From assembly GCA_030625465.1 (NCBI GenBank), contig DAOUQS010000094.1, positions 1 through 7,472 on the forward strand: a DNA stretch of 7,472 nucleotides. The letters run 5' to 3'. The notes beneath the pieces are model-generated. The model was not told where the DNA came from. It did no database searches and saw nothing but the letters and a program-made list of their open reading frames with translations. This DNA comes from Amylibacter sp. (GTDB taxonomy: Bacteria; Pseudomonadota; Alphaproteobacteria; Rhodobacterales; Rhodobacteraceae). Positions 1 to 5,902 of the stretch are shown one piece after another (within the stretch, counting starts at the first letter, position 1; the number at the start of each line of letters is the position of its first letter). Made by a program: the position numbers and the translations under genes.

Positions 1-425
1 GACGCACCATATTCATCCCAACCGTACCAATCCAGCGTGTCATAAGTCACCGTTGCCATCGGGCGCATAGCCGGAAAGCTTGACCACATCCGGTCCCCGG
101 TGCTGAGATGTGTGCCATGCAGGGCGCGGGTTTTACCCGAATAGAACTTCTCGTTCAGATCATGCGCGTTCCACAGGTTCAGATCACCCACTTGCGGGCC
201 ATCTATACCGACAATGCGAAAGAAATGCCCCTTTGGCACATGAAAACAGCCACCTTCGCGCGGTGGCACAATCACCGTATCAATCAAATTCAGGGTCTTA
301 CGCGCCGCTGCATAAAGCGCCATATCGGGTTGGGGCAGCGTATCGACCGGATAACACACGGTTGGTGCGATTTTGCGCAAGGCGTCGGCATTCACGGGGG
401 CGGCATTTTGCGGTTTATATTTCAT
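1..425 (-). CDS. DUF1989 / urea carboxylase-associated family protein, N-terminal part (C-terminus beyond left edge)
   Basis: The minus strand is open from the left edge to at least position 578. From the ATG at 425 it gives 141 residues. The family is recognised from three blocks: DLNLWNAHD (about residues 81-89), KTRALHGTHLSTGDRMWS (98-115) and DTLDWYGWDEYG (129-140), preceded by VPKGHFFRIV (63-72). These are hallmarks of DUF1989. Some members are the urea amidolyase-associated proteins now linked to carboxyguanidine deimination in guanidine breakdown; stand-alone members have no settled role. No urea or guanidine carboxylase gene is visible here, so the substrate is unknown. Family members are usually about 270-290 residues, so roughly half is missing beyond the edge. 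The start is uncertain. ATG 425 fits the family length best but has a weak ribosome binding site. In-frame ATGs at 515, 572 and 578 would add a segment with no family motif. The family call is firm, the start is not. Confidence 0.85.
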   Translation of the reverse strand, partial: MKYKPQNAAPVNADALRKIAPTVCYPVDTLPQPDMALYAAARKTLNLIDTVIVPPREGGCFHVPKGHFFRIVGIDGPQVGDLNLWNAHDLNEKFYSGKTRALHGTHLSTGDRMWSSFPAMRPMATVTYDTLDWYGWDEYGA

Positions 426-628
426 CCGGCCAGCTTTGGCAGATTCCCCGTATGGGTCAAGCGCATTGCGGTCGGGTCTCACACAGACATACCCGTATTT
501 GCGCAAAATCGGCATGGGGCTGGCGGCCCTGACCGCCGCGAACGCAACGACATACCTTGAAAAGATAACCATCAACATAACTATACGTAATAGGGTACAT
601 AACAATAATTTTATGGTAATAAATTTAC
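426..628. promoter_or_regulatory. Divergent intergenic region with AT-rich right end
   Basis: About 200 bases lie between the presumed start of the minus-strand DUF1989 gene and the plus-strand Hint gene. The right part (about 555-628) is clearly AT-rich and should carry the promoter of the Hint gene. A possible -35-like TTGAAA lies at 557-562, with ACTATA at 580-585 after a 17-base spacer. The match is weak and several other AT-rich hexamers would do as well. The left part (426-550) is GC-richer and contains a small GGCGG/CCGCC hairpin (522-537). The minus frame remains open through this region, so part of it could be coding if the DUF1989 gene starts further upstream. Confidence 0.3.
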
Positions 629-1690
629 ATGGCTGAATTATATATATCCGAGCTAAAATACCTGGGCCCTCCGTCGCAGGATTTTATCGAGATTGCAGTA
701 ACCAAAGACACTGATGTTTCCAACATTCAGGTTGTGGTCTACAACGCAGACGGCACCATCAGATCAGTCAATTCACTAGGCTCTGTCGTCAGTACGCTGG
801 ATGGAAAAGACGTATACGTCATAGATCTGGGCACCTCCGCCACCTTTAACGGCCTTGGCAAAGGCAATGCCGTTGCCCTTGTTGACGACGGTGCTGTCAC
901 CAGTTTTGTCTCATTCAACGACAGGCCGCCCGTCACGGCAACCGAAGGCCCGGCCAGTGGGTTGACCTCGACCCAGATCGGACAGGCCGGAGCCAACGAA
1001 TCTTTGGAAACAAATGATGGCGGGGCTTCTTATTTCACGCAGATAAACCCGAACAGCGGCATAATTCCATGCTTTACGCCGGGCACCTATATTGCCACCC
1101 CCACAGGTGACCGACTGGTTGAGGAACTGGCCGCAGGTGATCTGGTCATAACCCGCGACCACGGATTACAGGCCATTCGCTGGGTCGGGCGCAAAGATAT
1201 TTCGGGTGCCAGACTTCATTCCAATCCGCAGATACATCCGATTGAAATTAAAAAAGATGCCCTGGGGCCGGAACACCCATGCCGTGACATGATGGTATCG
1301 CCGCAACACCGGATTGTTATCGATGATATTCAGGCCAGTAAAATGTACGGCAGCAGGCAAGTGCTGGTTCCTGCAAAATCCCTGACACCGAATTCGGGAA
1401 TTACCGTCGCAAACATCAAACAGACAACATATATCCATATACTTTTCGACCACCACGAAATCATCTTTGCCAATGGTATTGCCACCGAAAGCTTTCATCC
1501 CAACAAGATGATTGTGAACGGGTTGGAGCGCGCTATCCAGGAAGAGATTTACCAGATTTTTCCGAATTTGCGCACAAGTACCACCGCAGGCTACGGCCCA
1601 ACGGCCCTACCGGCACTAAGTGTCACCGAAGGGCAGCTGTTGGCGCAAACCATTTGGGATAACAGCCAAGCCGACTATCACCTGGCCTGA
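629..1690 (+). CDS. Lamin-tail-like plus Hint (hedgehog/intein) domain protein
   Basis: 353 residues in two parts. Residues 1-140 resemble a lamin-tail-type beta domain: it opens with ELYISELKY, continues with DFIEIAV and VVVYNADGT, and ends with a Ser/Thr/Gly-rich tail. Residues 145-320 are a Hint_2-type domain. It starts at the splice-like Cys148 in IIPCFTPGTYIATPTGD, continues with VEELAAGDLVITRDHG (164-179), the block-B-like MVSPQHRIVI with His227 (222-231), and closes with HHEIIFANGIATESFHP (275-291). There is no His-Asn intein end and no C-terminal extein-like partner, so full protein splicing is not expected; cleavage at Cys148 is possible by analogy with other Hint domains. No signal peptide is visible. 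Proteins of this build are common in Rhodobacterales, often thought to be exported or surface-associated, but the role is unknown. The ribosome binding site before the ATG is weak. The gene ends just before a terminator shared with the convergent sdh operon. Confidence 0.85.
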   Translation: MAELYISELKYLGPPSQDFIEIAVTKDTDVSNIQVVVYNADGTIRSVNSLGSVVSTLDGKDVYVIDLGTSATFNGLGKGNAVALVDDGAVTSFVSFNDRPPVTATEGPASGLTSTQIGQAGANESLETNDGGASYFTQINPNSGIIPCFTPGTYIATPTGDRLVEELAAGDLVITRDHGLQAIRWVGRKDISGARLHSNPQIHPIEIKKDALGPEHPCRDMMVSPQHRIVIDDIQASKMYGSRQVLVPAKSLTPNSGITVANIKQTTYIHILFDHHEIIFANGIATESFHPNKMIVNGLERAIQEEIYQIFPNLRTSTTAGYGPTALPALSVTEGQLLAQTIWDNSQADYHLA

Positions 1691-1691
1691 T

Positions 1692-1718
1692 AAAAAAAGG
1701 GGCCGATAAAGCCCCTTT
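1692..1718. terminator. Bidirectional intrinsic terminator between the Hint gene and sdhB
   Basis: A perfect 8-bp stem, AAAGGGGC (1696-1703) and GCCCCTTT (1711-1718), encloses a 7-base loop. Read on the minus strand the stem runs into seven consecutive T (positions 1698 to 1692), an excellent terminator for the sdh operon ending at 1743. Read on the plus strand it is followed by TTTATATA, a weaker but usable tail for the Hint gene ending at 1690. The position between two converging genes fits a shared terminator. Confidence 0.85.
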
Positions 1719-1742
1719 ATATAGTGCGTCAGAAAACACAGA

Positions 1743-2522
1743 TCACATCGTGCGTTCAACCATCTTCTTTTTGATCTCGGCAATGGCCAGCGCAGGGTTC
1801 AGCCCTTTAGGGCAGGTTTTGGCGCAGTTCATAATCGTGTGGCAACGGTACAGCTTGAACGGGTCTTGCAATTCGTCCAAACGCTCGCCCGTGGCCTCGT
1901 CACGGCTGTCGATAATCCAGCGATAAGCGTGCAGAAGTGCCGCAGGGCCAAGGTAGCGATCACTGTTCCACCAATAAGACGGACAGGATGTGGAACAACA
2001 GGCACACATCACGCATTCGTACAGGCCATCCAGCTTTTTGCGGTCATCAATTGATTGACGCCACTCTTTTGCAGGCTTGTTGGTTTTGGTTTCCAGCCAC
2101 GGCATAATAGACGCATGCTGGGCATAGAAATGCGTCAGATCAGGGATCAGATCCTTGACCACAGGCATATGTGGCAGCGGATAAATCTTCACATCACCCG
2201 AGACCTCGTCCATGCCGTAGATACAGGCCAGCGTGTTGATACCGTCAATATTCATCGCACAAGAACCGCAAATACCTTCGCGGCACGAACGGCGGAATGT
2301 CAGGGTCGGGTCAATTTCGTTTTTGATCTTGATCAGCGCGTCCAGCATCATCGGGCCGCAACTGTCCATATCCACAAAATAGGTGTCCACACGCGGATTT
2401 TCACCGCTGTCGGGATCATAGCGATAGATGCTGAACTTCCGCAAATTCGTCGCCCCTTCGGGCTTGGGCCAGGTCTTGCCCATTGTCATACGACTGTTTT
2501 TTGGAAGGGTTAATTCTACCAT
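1743..2522 (-). CDS. sdhB: Succinate dehydrogenase iron-sulfur subunit
   Basis: 259 residues, normal length for alphaproteobacterial SdhB. It carries electrons from the FAD of SdhA through three iron-sulfur clusters to the membrane quinone site (complex II). The [2Fe-2S] ligands are Cys80, Cys85, Cys88 and Cys100, in CREGICGSC and a downstream LAC. The [4Fe-4S] ligands are Cys170, Cys173, Cys176 and Cys237. The [3Fe-4S] ligands are Cys180, Cys227 and Cys233. Spacing matches the E. coli enzyme with a constant offset of 21 in the C-terminal half, so every ligand is present. Cys175 is an extra cysteine inside the CxxCxCC run. The start ATG at 2522 has an AAAGGA ribosome binding site at 2536-2531. 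It is the last gene of the sdh operon, 25 nt after the lipoprotein gene, and is followed by the terminator at 1692-1718. Confidence 0.98.
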   Translation of the reverse strand: MVELTLPKNSRMTMGKTWPKPEGATNLRKFSIYRYDPDSGENPRVDTYFVDMDSCGPMMLDALIKIKNEIDPTLTFRRSCREGICGSCAMNIDGINTLACIYGMDEVSGDVKIYPLPHMPVVKDLIPDLTHFYAQHASIMPWLETKTNKPAKEWRQSIDDRKKLDGLYECVMCACCSTSCPSYWWNSDRYLGPAALLHAYRWIIDSRDEATGERLDELQDPFKLYRCHTIMNCAKTCPKGLNPALAIAEIKKKMVERTM

Positions 2523-2547
2523 TATATTCGTCCTTTGCCTTTTGCCG

Positions 2548-2859
2548 TTACAATCTTAACGGTTCGGTCGGTTTTTCGCCGGATTTGGCGACAACACATG
2601 TTTCATATACCTCTGCGGGATCGCGGCCTTTTAGATAATCCGCAGATAATCCAATGCCGATACCCCCATGCACACGGGTGCGGGTGCGGGTGCCGGTTCC
2701 GACACCGATACCGACGCGCACATCAGGCTTTACCGCCGAACGCGCCCGATAGCTGCATTCCGCCATCGCCTGTTCCACGGACACAGGTTGTGGGTCGGCA
2801 CAGGCGGTCAAGCCTGTTACAGACGCCAAAACCAGATATGTCACGTGGGAAATCCGCAT
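2548..2859 (-). CDS. Small predicted lipoprotein encoded between sdhA and sdhB
   Basis: 103 residues starting at ATG 2859, whose A is also the last base of the sdhA TGA stop (TGATG, 1-nt overlap), which implies translational coupling. A TTG at 2862 would add one residue but is less likely. Residues 1-20 form a lipoprotein signal: hydrophobic [13 protein letters not shown] with a lipobox LTAC, so Cys20 should be lipidated and the mature protein held at a membrane from the periplasmic side. The mature part has two more cysteines (Cys35, Cys88). A low-complexity Gly/Thr/Arg core (about 47-70) is followed by a better-defined tail with [19 protein letters not shown] (72-90). I recall similar genes at this place in other Rhodobacteraceae sdh operons, but no function is known to me. 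The position suggests a role near complex II, which is inference only. The core is encoded by hexanucleotide repeats. Confidence 0.8.
   Translation of the reverse strand: MRISHVTYLVLASVTGLTACADPQPVSVEQAMAECSYRARSAVKPDVRVGIGVGTGTRTRTRVHGGIGIGLSADYLKGRDPAEVYETCVVAKSGEKPTEPLRL
2676..2716. repeat. Two short hexanucleotide tandem arrays inside the lipoprotein gene
   Basis: On the plus strand there are three perfect GGGTGC units (2676-2693), then five intervening bases, then three CCGAYN units (CCGACA, CCGATA, CCGACG; 2699-2716). Read on the minus coding strand they give alternating Thr-Arg pairs next to Gly-X pairs. Because the unit is six bases, gain or loss of a copy keeps the reading frame and only changes the length of the Gly/Thr/Arg core. 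Confidence 0.75.
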
Positions 2860-4664
2860 CAATATACCCGCTTTTTCGGTGCGATTTTCTTTAGATCAAT
2901 GCCACCGTCTTTTTGTGCTGTCAGTGGCTTCAGATGCACGTCGCGGTAGGTCAGTTTCACCTTATGCCCGTCAACCCAAGACAAGCTGTGCTTGCGCCAG
3001 TTCTTGTCGTCACGATCCGGATAATCCTCATGCGCGTGTGCGCCACGGCTTTCCTTGCGCGCTTCGGCGGCAGTGATTGTCGCCATCGCATTTGGCATCA
3101 GGTTGGCCAGTTCCAGCGTTTCCATCAGATCGGAATTCCAGATCAGGCTGCGGTCGGTGGTTTTCAGATCGCCCATCTTCTTGGCGACTTTCTGCATTTT
3201 TTTGCAGCCCTCGGCCAAGCTTTTGTCGGTCCGGAACACGGCTGCATCTTCTTGCATGGTTTTTTGCATCTCAAGGCGCAGATCAGCGGTTGAAATGCCA
3301 CCGTTTGCATGACGGACACCGTCAAACCGTGCCATAGAGGCATCAACCGATTTCTCGTTCAGAACCTCGTTCGGGGTTTTCGGATCAACGATTTCACCGG
3401 CACGAATGGCCGCCGCACGGCCAAACACCACCAGATCAATCAGACTGTTGGAACCCAAACGGTTCGCCCCGTGAACAGATGCACAACCCGCTTCACCAAT
3501 GGCCATCAGGCCCGGCACTGTGCGGTCATGGTCTGTGGCGGTCGGGTTTAACACCTCGCCCAGATAGTTCGTGGGAATACCGCCCATGTTATAATGCACG
3601 GTCGGCAAAACAGGGATTGGCTCTTTCGTCAGGTCAACACCTGCAAAAATGCGCGCACTTTCGGAAATGCCGGGCAAGCGCAAATCAAGCGTTTCAGGCG
3701 GCAGATGGTTCAGGTGCAAATGGATGTGATCCTTGTTAGGCCCCACCCCGCGCCCTTCGCGGATTTCCATCGTCATGCAGCGCGATACCACATCGCGTGA
3801 CGCCAAATCCTTATAAGTCGGTGCATACCGCTCCATAAAGCGTTCACCTTCCGAGTTGGTCAGATAGCCGCCTTCGCCGCGCGCACCTTCCGTGATCAGG
3901 CAACCTGATCCGTAAATACCCGTGGGGTGGAACTGCACAAACTCCATATCCTGCAACGGCAGGCCGGCACGTGCCACCATACCGCCACCGTCACCGGTAC
4001 AGGTGTGGGCAGATGTGGCACTGAAGAACGCACGGCCATAGCCACCCGTCGCCAGCACAACCATTTTGGCGTTGAAGCGGTGAATAGTACCGTCATCCAG
4101 TTTCCACGCAATGATACCCTGACAACGGCCATCTTCGGTCATAATCAGGTCAGTGGCGAAATACTCGATATAAAACTCGGCGTTATGCTTCAGGGACTGG
4201 CCGTAAAGCGTGTGCAGGATCGCGTGACCGGTACGGTCGGCGGCGGCACAGGTGCGTTGCACCGGCGGGCCTTCGCCAAATTCGGTGGTGTGACCGCCGA
4301 AAGGTCGCTGATAGATCTTGCCCTCTTCAGTACGCGAGAACGGCACACCGTAGTGATCCAGCTCGTAAACCGCTTTGGGGGCTTCGCGCACCAGATACTC
4401 CATCGCATCCATGTCGCCCAGCCAGTCAGAGCCTTTGACGGTGTCATACATATGCCACTGCCAATGATCCGGCCCCATGTTTTTCAAACTGGCCGCAATA
4501 CCGCCCTGGGCTGCAACCGTGTGGGAACGTGTCGGGAATACTTTGGTGATACAGGCAGTTTTCAACCCCTGTTCGGCCATGCCCAATGTGGCACGCAGCC
4601 CGGCACCGCCGGCCCCCACCACAATAACATCATATTCATGATCGATATATTCGTAAGCAGTCAT
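2859..4664 (-). CDS. sdhA: Succinate dehydrogenase flavoprotein subunit
   Basis: 601 residues from ATG 4664, full length for the family. It oxidises succinate to fumarate on the cytoplasmic side and reduces covalent FAD. Visible in order: the Rossmann motif [13 protein letters not shown] (14-25), the FAD-attachment segment [11 protein letters not shown] with the linking His48, the substrate region with His246 (QFHPT), Thr258 and the EGARGEGG loop, the catalytic Arg290 (SRD), His357 (TVHYNMGG) and Arg402 ([10 protein letters not shown]). All catalytic residues known from E. coli SdhA have counterparts. The longest open frame begins at TTG 4670, but a GGAGA ribosome binding site (4678-4674) is only 2 nt from that TTG and 8 nt from ATG 4664, so the ATG is chosen. 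The gene lies 15 nt after sdhD and overlaps the following lipoprotein gene by 1 nt. Confidence 0.98.
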   Translation of the reverse strand: MTAYEYIDHEYDVIVVGAGGAGLRATLGMAEQGLKTACITKVFPTRSHTVAAQGGIAASLKNMGPDHWQWHMYDTVKGSDWLGDMDAMEYLVREAPKAVYELDHYGVPFSRTEEGKIYQRPFGGHTTEFGEGPPVQRTCAAADRTGHAILHTLYGQSLKHNAEFYIEYFATDLIMTEDGRCQGIIAWKLDDGTIHRFNAKMVVLATGGYGRAFFSATSAHTCTGDGGGMVARAGLPLQDMEFVQFHPTGIYGSGCLITEGARGEGGYLTNSEGERFMERYAPTYKDLASRDVVSRCMTMEIREGRGVGPNKDHIHLHLNHLPPETLDLRLPGISESARIFAGVDLTKEPIPVLPTVHYNMGGIPTNYLGEVLNPTATDHDRTVPGLMAIGEAGCASVHGANRLGSNSLIDLVVFGRAAAIRAGEIVDPKTPNEVLNEKSVDASMARFDGVRHANGGISTADLRLEMQKTMQEDAAVFRTDKSLAEGCKKMQKVAKKMGDLKTTDRSLIWNSDLMETLELANLMPNAMATITAAEARKESRGAHAHEDYPDRDDKNWRKHSLSWVDGHKVKLTYRDVHLKPLTAQKDGGIDLKKIAPKKRVY

Positions 4665-4679
4665 ATTCAATGTCTCCGA

Positions 4680-5060
4680 TCAAGCGCCAAAGGCGATTTT
4701 GGCAACCGCAAATGCGCCCGCGAACCCCATGCCCCAGCATGCGAGTTTTGTTGAAACCAGCAAAACAACCAATGTGCCCTTGCCGTGTACATAGTCCACG
4801 ATCACTTCTTGCAAGCCACCCGCAAGGTGGATGAAAGCGATCATGATGAAAAGAATGGTGGTAATAGCCGTGAACGGGCTTTGGAACGCGGCCAGCACAT
4901 CGGCATGTGTGGCACCGATCAACGGGGCCACTTTCCAGATGAAACACAAGGTCAGCGGGATTAGTGCGACCGCGGTCAAGCGACCGATCCACCATTCGTG
5001 CGTGCCCTCTTTGGCTGTTCCCAGCCCCTTAACGCGGCCCATATCGGTTTTATAAGTCAT
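4680..5060 (-). CDS. sdhD: Succinate dehydrogenase membrane anchor subunit (SdhD)
   Basis: 126 residues with three predicted membrane helices (about 27-49, 62-83 and 96-121). Together with SdhC it anchors SdhAB, binds heme b and forms the quinone site. The motif FIHLAGGLQEVIVDYVH places His78 as the likely heme ligand (equivalent to E. coli SdhD His71) and Asp89-Tyr90 at the quinone site (equivalent to Asp82-Tyr83). The N-terminus has GTAKEGTHEWWIGRLTAVAL, typical of alphaproteobacterial SdhD. The ATG at 5060 has an AAGGGG ribosome binding site about 10 nt upstream that overlaps the sdhC stop codon, so translation of the two is probably coupled. The gap to sdhC is 12 nt. Confidence 0.95.
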   Translation of the reverse strand: MTYKTDMGRVKGLGTAKEGTHEWWIGRLTAVALIPLTLCFIWKVAPLIGATHADVLAAFQSPFTAITTILFIMIAFIHLAGGLQEVIVDYVHGKGTLVVLLVSTKLACWGMGFAGAFAVAKIAFGA

Positions 5061-5072
5061 GCGCTTTGCCCC

Positions 5073-5465
5073 TTAAAATGCTGACAAGCAAAAGATGCTT
5101 GCCGCGGTTAATGCCAGACTTAAAACGATGATCGCCTTGCCCCAGAAATCCACCGACTTGATGTCATAACCGACACCGAAATCCATCACCAGATGGCGAA
5201 CACCGCCCAGAAAGTGAAACCACAAGGCCCAAAGTGATCCGAACAGTATCAGCAAACCGAACCATGAGGTCAGCAAGCCGTTGACCAAATCAAAATACGC
5301 GGCAGACGTTGCGGCCGCCAGCAACCACCACACAATCAATACCGCCGCCAGCGACATCGCAATGCCCGTGACACGGTTGATGATCGACGTAATGGAATTG
5401 ATCTGCGGGCGATAAATACTAATATGGGGTGATAACGGACGCTTGTCCCTGTTCACATCAGCCAT
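5073..5465 (-). CDS. sdhC: Succinate dehydrogenase cytochrome b556 subunit (SdhC)
   Basis: 130 residues with three predicted membrane helices (about 34-54, 65-87 and 109-128). The family signature RPLSPHISIYRPQINSIT is at 9-26, followed by SIINRVTG. Ser27 and Arg31 fall at the same numbers as the quinone-site residues of E. coli SdhC. His84 in HFLGGVRH corresponds to the E. coli heme b ligand His84, and MDFG follows at 94-97. First gene of the sdhC-sdhD-sdhA-lipoprotein-sdhB operon. The ATG at 5465 has an AAAGGGA ribosome binding site about 6 nt upstream. The region 5466-5601 in front of it should hold the operon promoter. Confidence 0.97.
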   Translation of the reverse strand: MADVNRDKRPLSPHISIYRPQINSITSIINRVTGIAMSLAAVLIVWWLLAAATSAAYFDLVNGLLTSWFGLLILFGSLWALWFHFLGGVRHLVMDFGVGYDIKSVDFWGKAIIVLSLALTAASIFCLSAF

Positions 5466-5502
5466 GGATATCCCTTTCGTTGGCTTTGAAAGCTATGGGC
5501 GT

Positions 5503-5529
5503 AGTATACTAAAGTATTCTGGAAGTCAC
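5503..5529 (-). promoter_or_regulatory. Candidate sdhC promoter with overlapping near-palindromic element
   Basis: On the minus strand a perfect TATACT (5508-5503) makes a good -10 box about 38 nt before the sdhC start. GTGACT at 5529-5524 has the TGAC core of a -35 box, but the spacer is only 15 nt, shorter than usual. The -10 lies inside AGTATACT (5503-5510), which is itself a palindrome and is followed after two bases by AGTATTCT (5511-5520 region), a 7-of-8 match both as direct and as inverted repeat. A regulator bound there would cover the -10 box. Which regulator is not clear from sequence. Confidence 0.35.
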
Positions 5530-5595
5530 AGGGGACTCGCACGATTTTTGGGGTTTTTGGCCTATAAATTGCCGCAGTTAGGCAGTTTTTGGCGC

Positions 5596-5607
5596 TTGTG
5601 ATCACAA
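5596..5607. promoter_or_regulatory. Perfect 12-bp palindrome TTGTGATCACAA upstream of sdhC
   Basis: TTGTGATCACAA is fully symmetric. It covers the last bases of the DUF1737 gene, including its TGA stop (5604-5602), and lies about 130 bp before the sdhC start. It looks like an operator of the FNR/CRP kind. However, the half sites abut without the 6-base spacer of a CRP site or the 4-base spacer of an FNR site, so it cannot be assigned to either family. Confidence 0.3.
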
Positions 5608-5805
5608 ATCACCCAGCACTAAATCCCGAGAATACTTTTCATCCACGTCCTTCACCACGGCCTGACCACAACGCATCGAGCCACGCGCGGCGTCATATGC
5701 ATAATTTGAACTACCGTGCAGTTCCCACCCCTTGGAAAGGGCAGCGGTCACTTTATGGCAATAATCCTTCGTGTCATCGCCTGTTATTAAACGGTATACT
5801 TTCAT
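5602..5805 (-). CDS. DUF1737 domain small protein
   Basis: 67 residues matching what I know of the DUF1737 family: it opens MKVYRLITG, then CHKVTAALSKGWELHGS (15-31), YAYD and MRCGQAVVKDV (44-54). Function is unknown; the fold is probably a small alpha/beta domain. No signal peptide or membrane segment, so cytoplasmic. Two cysteines (15 and 46). The start ATG 5805 has a good AGGGAG ribosome binding site with a 7-nt spacer. The start overlaps, as ATGA, the stop of a hydrophobic mini-ORF read in another frame. The gene is on the sdh strand and ends 136 nt before sdhC; no clear minus-strand terminator is visible between them, so it could be co-transcribed with sdh. Confidence 0.8.
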   Translation of the reverse strand: MKVYRLITGDDTKDYCHKVTAALSKGWELHGSSNYAYDAARGSMRCGQAVVKDVDEKYSRDLVLGDL

Positions 5806-5900
5806 GCGTAACTCCCTGAAAATGCATTATGTCCTAACCATAGATGAATACCAGCAATCACAGCAAAGACCACCGCTGAAACCGCAATATCCCGAAATAC
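5802..5900 (-). pseudogene. Hydrophobic 32-codon mini-ORF without a usable start codon, probably frameshifted small membrane protein
   Basis: Between the malyl-CoA enzyme gene and the DUF1737 gene the minus strand is open for 32 codons, beginning VFRDIAVSAVVFAVIAGI and ending HLWLGHNAFSGSYA before a TGA at 5804-5802. This reads like one membrane helix with a charged N-terminus and a short polar tail. Its TGA shares four bases with the DUF1737 ATG (ATGA), the usual signature of coupled genes. No ATG, GTG or TTG is in frame before residue 10. An ATG directly after the upstream gene's TAG stop (5902-5900) is out of frame by one: a single extra G after that ATG would give M-V-F-R-D in frame. So either the gene has lost one base, the read has an error, or the ORF is accidental. 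Identity unknown. Confidence 0.4.
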
Positions 5901-5902
5901 AT

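Noticed and set aside
108..560. Plus-strand open frames of 140-150 codons over the left end
   Set aside because: They lie antisense to the DUF1989 coding frame, which carries clear family motifs, and their translations are low-quality (His/Arg-rich, no domain).
2535..2949. Plus-strand frames with an Ala-Gly and Asp-Thr repeat region
   Set aside because: Antisense readings of the hexanucleotide repeats in the lipoprotein gene; no ribosome binding site and they run into sdhA antisense.
4665..4670. TTG at 4670 as sdhA start
   Set aside because: Only 2 nt from the GGAGA ribosome binding site; ATG 4664 has the right spacing.
3927..4754. Long plus-strand open frame (275 codons) opposite sdhA
   Set aside because: A shadow of the highly conserved sdhA coding strand and the end of sdhD; no recognisable domain.
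5569..5590. Hairpin TGCC/GGCA followed by five T on the plus strand
   Set aside because: The stem is only 4 bp and no plus-strand gene ends there, so a terminator is not supported.
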